In this document: in pieces, positions 12,198 through 23,934 of the stretch | Layout of the letters: every line of letters starts with the position of its first letter | How positions within the stretch are numbered: the first letter of the stretch is position 1 | NCBI GenBank assembly: GCA_963921425.1 | Contig: OY992836.1 | Span: 15,269,614 to 15,333,613 of the forward strand | Direction: 5' to 3' | Length of the DNA stretch: 64,000 nucleotides | From: Dryas octopetala | Lineage: Eukaryota > Streptophyta > Magnoliopsida > Rosales > Rosaceae | Translations under genes and position numbers: made by a program | Notes under the pieces: generated by a model | Told to the model about the DNA's origin: nothing | The model's input: only the letters and a program-made list of their open reading frames with translations | Databases searched by the model: none

Positions 12198-13039
12198 CCC
12201 GAAAAGAAGCCCCAAATCCGAAACAAACTTTGACAGTTTGACCCTTTTTAAAAAAAAATTAATTTTATTTTCAATTTGTAATGTCATTGTTAACTGTAGC
12301 TTAATAGTTTGTAGCTGAATTTTTTGACGTTTTGGTTTGGCTTTTTTCTTTTACCCTTTTGCCCTTTCTGCATGCTCGTATGCGCCGGCCCGGCGGAAGG
12401 TGGGGTCCGCCGGCGGAATTGAGTAAAATCCACAGCATTTTCGGTCAACGATATGGACATGCGCAGTTAATTAAAGAGCCAAAACAACAACGAAAACGAC
12501 AGCGTATTGGCCCATAGTTTGTTTCCCGCCAAACACAAACGGCTATTGTATTGTATAATCTGGTGTGGGTCATGTGGGTTGAACTGTAGAAGTCAGCTAC
12601 CACCTGGCACCAGCCCAGGCCTACCACTGTGCATGTGGAAATGTAGCCGTTAAGATTGTGGGGCCCGAGGTACATAAACAAATGTGTTTTTCTCGAGCGA
12701 TGCATTGGGTTTAGTTTTGTATGTAACCCAGTAGGGTACAGCTTCATGGTGATCTCGATCTCCATGGTCGCCACGTGGTATCATCTGCTGTCCTTAGTTT
12801 GTTTGTTTGAAGGCAGTGGAAATGTGGAATGAAGGAAGAAGACAAGAACCTAAATTTCAGGTCCCAATGGATCTGCAGGAAATGGGAAGTGAGAGGGAGA
12901 GAGATGGTGGCCCTACCACCTCAACAACTTTTCAAGTACTTCCAACTTAAATTAGAACTTGTGTTTGTGTTTTAGAAGTTTTAATACTATTGTAAGATTC
13001 GTGACTAATCTCTAAAATAAGTTGGAATCTGATTTCTGT
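12198..13039. other. Intergenic 3' region of the LRR-RLK
   Basis: 3' flank of the kinase, with AT-rich poly(A)-like stretches near 12246-12290 and then mixed-composition spacer. Short open frames here overlap nothing conserved. Confidence 0.5.
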
Positions 13040-13591
13040 GTTTACTAATTATATATGAGAATAAAAACACAAATGAGGTCCATATGATATCAGGAATTCA
13101 ATTCCTTATTTTGGAGAAATTAAATTCTTGGGTGGATGATATTCTGATATTTTGATTTGGAGGAATTCATTCATTATTTTTTTTCCGATATAACATCATA
13201 TTATTAACTAGCATATAAAATAATTCAATAATGCTAGGTATCTCAAATTTATATTTCAAATTTGAATTCCAAATACACGTATGAGTGTTTTATTTATTAT
13301 AAAATTAATAATCATTTGAGTGGACCATATATGAATTAATAAAATACTGACATATCATTTGAGATTTAAAATTGAGATAGAAATTTGGGATACCTTGCAT
13401 TGATTAAAATGATTTATTTAGAACAAAGACATTTTAGTAATAAAATGCCTACATGATATCATTTATACTCTGATCGTAGATAGTTTAGTAAACAATTTCA
13501 ATAAGAATCTAATTCCTCTTCAATCAAATTTCTTTTCAATTTAATTCTTCATTAATTCAATTCCTTTAAACTCAATTATAAATTAGTAAAC
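13040..13591. mobile_element. Candidate MITE carrying a nested MITE
   Basis: The ends GTTTACTAATTATA (13040) and the reverse complement of AATTAGTAAAC (13581-13591) form a terminal inverted repeat. Subterminal AATTCAATTCC motifs occur on both sides. A separate palindromic element (13230-13401) sits inside. There is no coding content, and target duplications were not resolved. Confidence 0.45.
13230..13401. mobile_element. Short foldback MITE
   Basis: About 172 bp with long imperfect inverted repeats: AATGCTAGGTATCTCAAATT on the left against AATGCAAGGTATCCCAAATT on the reverse complement of the right. The similarity continues inward for about 60 bp. No clear target duplication was seen, so the superfamily is unassigned. 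Confidence 0.7.
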
Positions 13592-14365
13592 ATGCCAATA
13601 TTATAATGGTGTACTGGAAAAGGGGAGGAGGCGCGGAAGAAAGTGGGGGAGGGAGTCAAATTTTCACTTCAATTTTTTATTAATTTGGAAAAAATTAAAA
13701 TAAAATCAATATTATATTATTTGAGGCACAGAGAGGACAAGAACCGAAAGATTCTCCTGCTGGAAATAGCTATTCCCTATGAAATGAAAATACGGAAACA
13801 ACTTTGAAGGAGTGGGGAGTACGGATTAATAGTATAATTTTTAATTTGCAGCGACACTGGAAACTGGACGAACGAAGTGACCGTTAAGCAAAGCTGGCAA
13901 TGGCATGTTCCTATTTTGAACGTATTTCCTATTTTTTTGGTTTCTTTTTTAAAATTAGGGTTTATTCACCAAAATTGTTTACTGAATTTTATTTATCAAA
14001 TAATATAGTAGTGACTTATTTATAAAAAAAGGAGTCATTCTGAACCGTATAATTACAACAGTACTACACCACTCATCAAATATAGTTATCAAAACCTTAT
14101 TTATTACACGAGTATTAATACACTCATCACATTTATTTATCAAATAATATAATAATATTTTATTTATTTATTCCACTATTGGCTCACTTCTAATTCCATT
14201 CATATATAATATATAATTTATTAGCATTGACCAAAAAAAAAAAAAAAACTAACATGTAAACACATCATGCAAGTAAGATAAGTAAAATAATGATATATAC
14301 ACAAAGTTTCATGTAAGCGAGCTTGCCAACCTCCCCATGCACTGGGCGAAGAGAGAGAAGTGAAC

Positions 14366-14428
<63 letters not shown>

Positions 14429-15489
14429 AGGGGAGGGGTGAGGTGATGCCCGCGGGTGGCTCTCATATTTTGCATTATTGTAACGTTTTTAATGCATTGA
14501 CATTTTTACAGTCATATTCTGCACTATTGTAATGTTTTTAATCTATTAATATTTAAACGCTTTCTCATATTCTGGATTAATTATGTATCTTTCTTCTTTC
14601 TTTTAAATTAGAGAAAATTGCAGTTTATATCAAGGAAGATAGATCTTGGACTCCCAGTTTCTAGTAGGATGCCATCAAATAATATCAGCCTCAACAAAAT
14701 TTTCACCGGCCAGGTCAAGATGGGCTTTAACTCGGTCATGTGGGCTACAAGACAAGCCCATTCCGTTAGTAGGTTGATCCACGACAGCCCAGAAGGATTA
14801 GGCCTGGGTTGTGTTTCTCGGCCACCCAACTGTAAGGATTGACCCATTTTACCAATCTAAAAGCAACAAGGGCCACCACACAAGACGTGGGCCAAATGCT
14901 CCAACCCCTGGCTAGCCCAGCTTGGTCTTTCCTATATTTTCCCGGCACCTAACTTCCGCCAAAAAAAGTTTTCCCGTATATGAGCAATGAGCTTGTGATA
15001 GAAGAATTCTCAACATGTGATACACACAACTCCGGCTCACACGAGGGTAAGAGACAACACATTTAATAATCAAATTTATTGAAATAAATCTAATTCTTAA
15101 ATGTGTTGTCTCCTTTTTACACTTGTTTTCAATTTATATCAGAGATCATTTTGTTTGCACATTTATTTTTAATTAACTACCTTCTTGGCACGCTCTTATC
15201 CGTATGCCAATATGCTTTTTTAATGCATATACATCGACAACACAAACAAATCTTTTTTTATATGAAAAAATCATACAAACATGATTTTTTTTCTCACACA
15301 AATTATGGAAAAATTATGAGGTTGTAATCACCTTTATATTAAGACTATATTTAAGAAAGATTAAGATATTTAATGGTACTTTTTTAAAATGAAATCGATA
15401 AGAGTAATGTATATTAAAAGAAGTGAGACATTGGAAGAAACCAATATAGGAAATGAATTAGTTTTTAAATTTTGTTAATGAATTAAAAC
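13592..15489. other. Intergenic spacer
   Basis: AT-rich spacer holding a GA microsatellite (14368-14426) and a moderately GC-rich segment at 14640-14960. The segment has no recognisable gene. Open frames here come from the dinucleotide repeat or lack homology cues. Confidence 0.5.
14368..14426. repeat. (AG)n microsatellite
   Basis: About 29 uninterrupted AG repeats. It creates spurious Arg-Glu and Ser-Leu open frames on the two strands. Confidence 0.97.
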
Positions 15490-16093
15490 GAGAGCGGCTA
15501 TTTGCACACTCCTCTTAAAAAAAAACAAAAACCTATGAGAAAAAAATTTATACCCCATCTCTTTTTCTTTTTGCACACCCTCAAAAAAGAAAAAAAACAA
15601 ACACCCAATCTTAACTTGGTTTTGATGGAGACCGCTCCTCTCCCGCCCATCCTCGACTAACCCACCACCGTCGGCGACCACCCTACCCCCTCCTTGCCCC
15701 TCTCTCTTGTCTCTTTTTTCCCCCTCTCATCTATGTCTGTCTGTCCAGCCCCTGCAGGTTTTGGCTGTCTGCAGGGCGAGAGGAGAGAGAGAGAGAGAGA
15801 AAAAAAAAAAAAAAGAATGGGCTGGGTTGGGTTTCGGGGAGAGAAAAAGAGGAGAAAGAAATAAGAGGAAGGGAGGAAGGGAGGGCTCGGGGGGGAGGTG
15901 GGGGGAAGAAGAAGAAGAAGAAAAACAAGAGAAAGGGTAGGGTGGGGGGAAGAAGAAGAGAAAGAGAAGGTAAGGGTGGGAATGGGGATGGGGTGTGTGG
16001 GTGAGGGAAAGAGAAAAATAGGGGAGGGGCAAGGTGGTATTTTCTTTTTTAGAAAGGGTGTGCAAAAAAAAAGGTGTGCAAATAGCAACCCTC
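15490..16093. mobile_element. MULE-like non-autonomous element with purine-rich cargo
   Basis: Terminal inverted repeats GAGAGCGGCTATTTGCACAC and GAGGGTTGCTATTTGCACAC (right end reversed) match at 17 of 20 bases. A second nested pair (GCACACCCTC near 15573 and GGGTGTGCAA near 16058) follows inside. The flanks AATTAAAAC and ATTCAAAAT are a possible degraded 9-bp target duplication. The interior holds a GC-richer segment (15628-15780) and a long purine tract (15780-16030). No transposase is present. Confidence 0.62.
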
Positions 16094-16133
16094 ATTCAAA
16101 ATTGATGTTTTTTTTATTTTTATACTTTTTAAT

Positions 16134-16747
16134 AGGAAAATTTTAGCTAAAGGATTTTAACTATACCTCATGTCTCTATTCAAGACATGAATTTCATTTT
16201 GTGTCAACTGAGAACTGAAACTTTCATTTTGTGTCAATTAAGGACTATTTTTTTTTTTTTTATCTCAACCTTGGCCCGAGATTAGACCCATCAAACTTTT
16301 ACCAAATTCAACAAACTTATACTGGGTTTAAAGCTATGCATCTCTTCTTTACAACTATATAAAGATCACCCAAATCGGACCTCTACAACTCCATATAATC
16401 GGCTCCAAAGTACCCAAAATTGTCTAATTTTTTAGATATTTTCTCAGAGGTCCGATTGGACAGTTTCGGGTACCCTACTTTAGGGCCGATTATCTGGAGT
16501 TATAAATGTCTGATTTGAATGATTTTTATATAGTTGTAAAGAGAATATGCATAGCTTTAAACCAAATATAAGTTTGCTGATTTGATAGGTCCAATATCGG
16601 GCCAAAGTTAAGATAAAAAGAACTGAAAAAAATAGGGTCCTTAATTGACATGAAATAAATGTTTCCGTCCTCAGTTGACACAAAGTGAAATTTATATCCT
16701 AAATAGAGATATGAGGTATAGTTAGAGTTCTTTAACTAAAATTTTCT
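16134..16747. mobile_element. Foldback MULE-like MITE, copy 1
   Basis: Nearly the whole 614 bp is palindromic. The left arm reads GGAAAATTTTAGCTAAAGG, then ACTATACCTCATGTCTC. The reversed right arm reads AGAAAATTTTAGTTAAAG, then ACTATACCTCATATCTC. The flanks CTTTTTAAT and CTTTTTTAAT suggest a roughly 9-bp target duplication with one T of slippage. The core shares long blocks with 32351-32892, for example CAACTATATAAAGATCACCC. It is non-coding. Confidence 0.75.
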
Positions 16748-17239
16748 CTTTTTTAATTTCATTTATTATTTCCTTCGACTATTTTAGTCTTATTTTATTA
16801 GATTTTTTCATTGAAAGTTTACACTTAAAAAGAGACATTTTCGGGTTATTTGATCTTTTGGTTTATATATATAGATTAAGAACAATAACCATTTTATATA
16901 ATTAATTAAATTTTATAAGGGATTTAAGGTATTATGTATTTTCAAGTACAATAGTCAAATGATAATGTCATTGATGATGTTCGAAAAATATAGAAGAAAA
17001 GGCCCGGGAGGACAATTCCAACAAAATAATGATTTTTACATTATGTAAAACTAATAAGTAAATAAACAAACAGGTGAAGAACCAGCTAAGAAAGCTTTAT
17101 TTCAAAGACAATTCATTCTAAATTCTACACTTGAAAAAGGTTCATTCTTCTCACCTATGTAAGACGAATAATTAGACGCGTACATTGCAGGCTGTGAAAG
17201 AGCATCACCAACCTTAGTACCTTGGTGGAAATGTTGTCT
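16748..17239. other. 3' flank of V-ATPase c gene
   Basis: AT-rich sequence. The portion adjoining 17240 should contain the 3' UTR of the minus-strand V-ATPase gene. No other feature was seen. Confidence 0.5.
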
Positions 17240-18399
17240 TCAATCTGCTCTGGATTGTCCAGCTCGGGAGGAAAGGATGATACCAACAATGAGACCATAC
17301 AAGGCCAAAGCTTCAGCGAAGATGAGAATAAGAATCATTCCAACAAAAAGCTTTGGCTGTTGCGCATTGGCTCTGCAGAAGAGATCAATTTGAGCATTAA
17401 CATACTAACAAAAAAAGATAAACTAAACATGTAGAAAGCAAAGGGCACTCCAAATGAACTGCATGGTACCAAAGAATCGTGCAGGTAGCCTAAGAACAAA
17501 AGACTGAAAGCGAAGATTCTAGAGCTTGAATCTATAAACACTTGGTGAAACTATATACATGGTAGCCGAAAAAGAAGAGGAAAAGGCATAATCACTCTAA
17601 CAACATGGTATAGACAAACCCGTAAGTCATTAAAACACTAAGAATAATCACATGTCCTAGACAATCCACAAAAGAATGCAATATTATGATAATCCCAATT
17701 AAACTTTGGTTGAGTAATTTGGTAGAACTATATAGACGACATCTTTTCACAAATTTCTAGAGCATGAATGAACCACAAGAGGATGATGCATTTTCACTCC
17801 CAACGCACAGAGACACCCACCAAAATTCAACAAATTTGTAGCTGTCTAAAATCCTCAATCCCAACCCATAACAATTAACAACACCAACAATTGTTAGTAA
17901 TAGCAAATAGGCAAATAGCAAAGCCATTTGCTTCACTATACAAACCGAAAAGATTACCTAACACCAGCATCGCCGACGATACCGATCGCCATTCCGGCAG
18001 AGAGACCGGCGAGGCCGCAAGCCAGACCGGAGGAGAGGTGGGCATAGCCGTCGAAAAGGTAGTAAGATTTGGCCTTTGGGTTAATCCCAGTACTGATGAT
18101 AACAGCAATGATCAAACCATAAATACCCAACACTCCCGCCATAACAACCGGCACAATAGATTTCATCACCAGCTCAGGCCTCATCACTCCCATCGATGCC
18201 ACGCCCACTCCGCTCTTCGCCGTTCCATAAGCAGCTCCCATACCTGCTCAAATTACCAAAATAACCCTCTCAGTTTTGAGTTTACGCACAAAAGGATGTA
18301 AATTGGGGGTTTTCACTTACAGGAGAATACTAGGGCGGCAGCCGCGCCGAGGAAGCCGAAGAACGGTGCCGTTTCATCGCCGCTGAACGTCGAAGACAT
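17240..18399 (-). CDS. VHA-c: V-type proton ATPase 16-kDa proteolipid subunit c
   Basis: Membrane rotor subunit of the vacuolar H+-ATPase, which carries protons across tonoplast and endomembranes. There are three exons on the minus strand: 18399-18321, 18243-17958 and 17372-17240. All splice sites are GT-AG and in frame. The product is 165 residues, the family's standard length. Four hydrophobic helices are visible. The essential carboxylate is Glu142 in [11 protein letters not shown], and the protein ends [10 protein letters not shown]. Gly-rich helices 1 and 3 ([24 protein letters not shown]) are typical. Introns are 77 and 585 bp. From memory, Arabidopsis has several near-identical copies, so the paralogue is not assigned. 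Confidence 0.97.
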
Positions 18400-21300
18400 T
18401 TTCGTCTTGTTTTTCCGATTCCCGATTGGCTCTCAGATTGGGAATTTGATCGCGGAGTGGAGAGACAGACAGAGATTTGGATTCACAAATCACACGCGTG
18501 TTTTGTCGCTTTACGAGTTATTACGACAGTGTATGGCACTTGCTCTGAAGTTTCATTGGGCAACCGGACAAGAAGGAGAACGGGCATGCATTGGGCTTTT
18601 ACTGGGCACTAGAGAAATGGACCCTATTGGGCTGCCCTGCCACTTAATTGGGCTTTACTAGACTCAGGAACCCAACTGGATTCTTGTCTTTGTGTTTTCC
18701 ACAAATGGCTCATCGTTTTGCACATCGGATGTTGGCGTGGTGTTACGCATCTCATAAAACTATAACATGCGTATAATTATTAATGCCTAAACTCTAACCT
18801 TTAATAATCGTTATAATTTTAGTGAATACGTAATTCCCCATCAACCTACCATATGGTGTTACTGTCATATCCGACAAAATTTCTTTTATTAGAGCCTATT
18901 GCAATATATAGATGTCTAAAAAATTCATTGTTTTTAAGGTTATAGTCCAATTTTTTTTTTTTGTTGATTAAGATACATTGACCAATTGACAAATTATACT
19001 CCTTTCCTTAACCACTATCATGTGCACACAAGTACCTTTACCCTTTAAATTCCATTTGAAAGTGTTGGTTTCCTTGATAAATTGGCAATTAATTGCATTC
19101 TTACATATTTGTTTTGAGTTTTATTATGAGCAAGACAGCAAGAGTGAGTAACCACCATCATGCACACAACACAAGTACCATTACCTTTTTATTTTCATCT
19201 TCTTAATTGCTTCTTCATTAATATCTACTCTAGAGTCGGTTTAAAGTAAACTAATTATGACTGGTTTGATGGATTAGACAACCGTGCAAATAAATGCTTA
19301 ACACGGAATGCATTGTGATTATGAATTAAAAATAGGGCTTTCATCATTCTATTGAAACCAACTTGTTTGCAGTGCAGAAATACCATCTTCCCCAAGCCCT
19401 GAAAAAAGCTGAGTTTGACTTGTGCTCTCATTGATTATGCTTATTGAGGAGTGAATGAATTGGAGATGATTAATCCCAAATTACTTCCAGAAGATGCAGT
19501 TTACAGGTAAGCCACTCCACCTTCATTGAAGTGGTGCAGGCCACACGTTCGTTTCAGATACTCTATGGGACCAGTGTGGCCAGAGATCGATGTAGGAGAA
19601 GGAAAGCAAGCCCATGAGGGAAAATATTACTGGCAAAAAATTATATGAGGCCATTTCCATTGAGGCAGTAAAGTGTAATCATTCTATCATGCTTTTCATA
19701 GCTTTGGAGATAAGTCCACTTCATATAGCATTTGAAATGTGTCTAACTGAATCATAGCTGCTATCATTTTGAATTTTATGGAGGGCTCAATTTGCATTTT
19801 TCTTTTTCTTAAATGCTTTGCTAAGCAACTGGTTTTATTGAGCCTAGTTGGTTTTTGTAATTACAGTATTGAGCTTAGGAAGCTAATTAAGTTAGCTAAC
19901 AGTAATTTGCAGAAATAATGTGCCTGCAACCATTATTGTGAGCAACAATAATGTCTTGTGTTTGACAAAAAAGCACAAATCTAATTAGTGCTAAATTGTA
20001 TCAAATGGAGGGCTTAATTAGTTTGCCTTTTTTCTTCTTTTTTTCTTAATGTTTTCCTAAGGCAATTACTAGTTTTACTGAGCCTTTGTTGGCATTTGGA
20101 TTTACAGTATTGAACTTAGGAAGCTAAAAGTAATCTGCATAAATAATGTGTCTGCAACCTTTTTGGTTTGCAACAATAACACCCTTTTGACAAACAAGCA
20201 CAAACAACATGTCTAATCAGTGCTAAATTGTATCAAGAACCAAAAGAGGCATGTCTGTGCAGCACAAGCAACAGATCTAACAAGTCAATTCGACGCGTTT
20301 ATCATCCATTCGATTTGGACCCCCCACTGAAAACGTTGGAAAGATCTGAATAACACAGGGCACAGTCAGGGCCAGCCAATGCATAGGCCATTGGAAACCC
20401 CTCACCATCATCTCTGCTGCTGCTGCTGCTTTGCAGGACCCCTCTCAGCTAACCCCATTGGACATCATGGCATCTTTTCCAATCCTTTCTCAATCAATGG
20501 CCCATCTACCCCATTTCATACCTAGAGAGTTACTGTTCAAGATGATAACCTATCTATTAGTATCATACTCACACCTTATGTTGCTTAAGGTTTAAAGGGA
20601 ACCCAATTCAAATATAACAAATAATTTGCAGTACATGTGCCCTTATACAATTTCCATGAATTGTTTTTCCATTTCAATCTCTCAGGCATCATAGATATCT
20701 GTACACTAGTCTTATTGCTTTATGCTAGCTCTTCCCCCTTTTTTTCACAGTCTGTTTTAGTGTTACTTCATTCACACGTACACCATGAGTACTTTGGGTT
20801 TGGGTTCAACCTCAAACACTCTTCTCTTGCTACATCTTTCTCTGATAATGATTCCAAAACCAAAACCAACATGACCACAATATTTCTAGTTTTCTGCCAT
20901 TTAATTTAGAAAGCATGGTCATTGATACCATCTTCAATCAATCCCTAACCTTTTTCAAATATGATCATTTATATATAAATTAGCCACAGGATATCCACTC
21001 TAATTCAAATGATGATCAATCATCATCGCCTCATAGAAATGACAAATTACATGTAATTTAACTTTTTCCATCAATTGGGGGTCTATGAAGTGTTGTTCTT
21101 AATCATAGTCTCTAGTTTTCTCTCCTGTGGAAATAGATAGGGTCTAGAAGGGGAATATATTTCACATATTTTGTGAATAAAATGTTAGAACTAGCCAGTA
21201 GCTACAAGAAGTGCAATGATCATCCATGTCCCTGAAAGAAGCTTGTGTTTCACACCTTCGAATAAAGAGTGAGTGAAATTCAAGTGTCTAGATCGACCGT

Positions 21301-22407
21301 CTAGTCTAGTCAGTATATAACTATTTCTTGATAAAATTCATAGTGATTTCTCTTCACCAACCACCATCAAAACCATATATTAAAAAGGAGAAGAACATAA
21401 TTTGTAAAGGGTCGGTTGTAATTTTGAGATTGAGATTTGAGAGAGAAAGAGAGAGTTTGGAGGGTGGTCGATGTCAAAAAGGGCTAAGATCCTAATAGCT
21501 AGGACCCCCCAAGGATCTCCTTTTGCTGGTTACGCTAAGCCTAACAATTACATTCTCCCCACATTTTTTCATTTGTTTGTGTTTCTTGAGTGAGAAAAAG
21601 ACAAAGAGATTCTTAATTATTTCAATAATGTTAGTCCACAGAATTAATTTATCAATCTCAATATACATTAATTTATCAAATTTTTCTATTCAGATGAAAG
21701 GTGATGGAACTTTGGTGCAAAGACAGATTCGAAAGCCCTTTCAATTATACTACCCCAATAACTGCGTTTGAGTAATTTTTTATTATTTATAAAATATTAA
21801 TACATTATCTGATAAATTATGAGTGACGATTACACCATTACATTATGTCACATAATATTACAAAATATACAAATCATAATACATATACAATTATTAATGT
21901 ATTATGACAAAATCAAAACTTTAATATGGATATTATAATTTGAATGAGTTACTAATACATTATCTACTTACTGTCACACAAATAAATCTAGTTAGAAACT
22001 TAGAATAAAAGTGGTCTTGTGATTTTGATAATTGTTTTGCACAGCGTCACCGCCCCAGCTATGGGGCTACGAGCTTGAACAGGAATTAAGGGGAGGGATT
22101 GGGAAGGCCATTTATGGTGGGGACCACAGGGAGTCTCATAATGCGATCCGCCGCATGATTGGAGACCACGGCCGACCATCACCGTCTTACGTGGACTACA
22201 CTTCCACATCAGTATTCGCTATCCATCCACTTACTTTTTGCAGGAGCGGAGCCAGCCAGCTTTGGTTTCGGGCTTTGGCGCTTTGGCTAATTAGCTTTCC
22301 CTTTGTCTTTTTAGTTTCCAAAGCTGCCACCTCTTTTCTTTCATATTCATGATTTACCCCTTCGACCACTAGCCATGAGCCACCTCTTAATGGGTTAGTC
22401 ATGTCCA
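18400..22407. other. Long intergenic region with one tandem duplication
   Basis: About 4 kb of AT-rich spacer upstream of the V-ATPase gene. Apart from a direct duplication at 19778-20236 and a GC-richer island near 22040-22370, I see no coding exon, tRNA or recognisable miRNA. Open frames near 18407, 20637 and 21523 lack domain features. Confidence 0.55.
19778..20236 (+). repeat. Direct tandem duplication, about 230-bp unit
   Basis: Unit A is 19778-20004 and unit B is 20005-20236. Both start ATGGAGGGC(T/C)(C/T)AATT. Both then contain a TTCTTAA tract, ACAGTATTGA(G/A)CTTAGGAAG and ATAATGTG(C/T)CTGCAACC, and end GTGCTAAATTGTATCAA. Divergence is moderate, with small indels. It is non-coding. 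Confidence 0.9.
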
Positions 22408-22416
22408 GTAGAAGAA

Positions 22417-22782
22417 GAGTTAATTATACTTACACCCCTTCAGGTTTATCATCTTTTCACATATACCCTATGAGATTTCAATAATTACACATACACCCCC
22501 TGAGGTTTCAAAACTGTTGCATATAACCCCCTATAGTGAGATAAAAAATGATGAAAAATTATGCAAAAAGGCATGCTAAGAGATAAATGGTCTAATAAGA
22601 TTACTCAAGGTGTAAGGTCGAATCTCAATACAAATATTTTCTTTTTTGTTTATTTTTTTTTCTTGTAGGGGGTTATATGCAATAGTTTTGAAACCTCAGG
22701 GGGTGTATGTGTAATTATTGAAACTCCAGAGAATGTATGTGAAAAGACGATAAACCTTAAGGGGTGTAAGTGTAATTAATTC
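22417..22782. mobile_element. MULE-like foldback MITE
   Basis: A 366-bp element with arms of about 115 bp. Both arms contain CACATACACCCCCTGAGG and TGCATATAACCCCCTA. The 9-bp flanks GTAGAAGAA (22408-22416) and GAAGAAGAA (22783-22791) match at 8 of 9. The unpaired centre (about 22565-22650) carries a GGTCGAATCTC motif resembling a tRNA B box. There is no coding capacity. Confidence 0.85.
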
Positions 22783-22791
22783 GAAGAAGAA

Positions 22792-23934
22792 TGTTAGTTG
22801 TACGTATTTATGTTTCCGCCCTATCTCTTTTTATGTTTATTTTGTATTGTAATTTTATGATTGTACCATTTTATTTTATAAAACACTCATTTAAAGATTA
22901 TATTTGTACAAAATGATTTATATTAAAAATTATTCAGTTATTTAATTGATATTAAATAAAGCAGATAATTATTTTAAAGTTTATATTTGGACTGTTAATA
23001 TTTCCTTAGTACGTCTGTATATATGTTTTTTGTTTTGAATAAGTCCATTTGCTATAGTACCGGTCCACCATTTAATTTGAGTAGTCATACCCCAATCTTC
23101 TCCTACTTCTCTCCGGCCAATCTCTTTTCCGATTTCTCTTCCTTTGATCTCACTCTATGTTCTCTCTCATCGTCTGTTGCTCTCTCTCATCATTTGCTCT
23201 TTCTATTCTTTCTCTTTATTCTCTCTCTGATCTCTCTATGTTCTTCATCATATCCCATTGTCGGAGCATTGAAGGAGGTCGGCGACCTCCGATCAAGAAG
23301 TACTGGCGCGATCTTGAAGTGTTGGACACGATATGGAAGTTTTGGGCGATTGTTATTGTCAAACAATAACTATCTTCTCAGATAGTCGTTATTACTTGGA
23401 TAGTGGCAATTATTGTTACTGTTAAATTAAATTTTTATTCCAAAAGCTTGAATTTTTGTATTTGTTTTATAGTTTTTTGACATTTTTATGCATTAAAAAA
23501 AACAAAAGATTTATACAATTTGCGTTGTTATTGGGTGTTGTTGTGTAATAGATTAGCTAAACTCCTAACCTAGCTAATTTTTTTATTTCAAGGTACTATG
23601 TGTCTATTTTAAGATCCTAAGATCTACAAAAACTACAATAATTTAGGACTTAATTTGTTTTTCATTTAAATTGTGAAATGTGAGCTTTTAAATTTAGAAA
23701 AAAAATAAAGGCGAACATGAACGACTTGTTTTCCGATGAATTCGTCTCCTACACAAAATCCTTGGCTGCCATGGTTTTTCCTTTCTCGATAAGTTGTCCC
23801 TATATGTAAAGTCCATTGCTTACTGCTTATCAGAACAAATTAATTTTGAGAGGCACTAAGCTAGTGTGAAGTAGAAGTCTTTTTGCATATCATTCTATTT
23901 TTCTTGAATTTAATTTCAAAAAAGTGATTAGGAC
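22792..23934. other. Intergenic spacer
   Basis: AT-rich spacer with a CT-rich, leader-like block at 23085-23280 followed by a short GC-richer segment. No intron-exon structure or protein motif could be assigned. Confidence 0.45.

Noticed and set aside
14221-14532. Open frames rich in Arg-Glu or Ser-Leu
   Set aside because: They are translations of the AG microsatellite on the two strands, with no gene context.
15657-16095. Overlapping Phe/Ser/Pro-rich frames of up to 143 codons
   Set aside because: They arise from the purine tract inside a MULE-like element and show no domain or splice structure.
21440-21540. A CAAGGATCTCCTTTTGCTGG segment resembling a miR399 site or arm
   Set aside because: The match to miR399 is poor and no foldback of precursor type was found around it.
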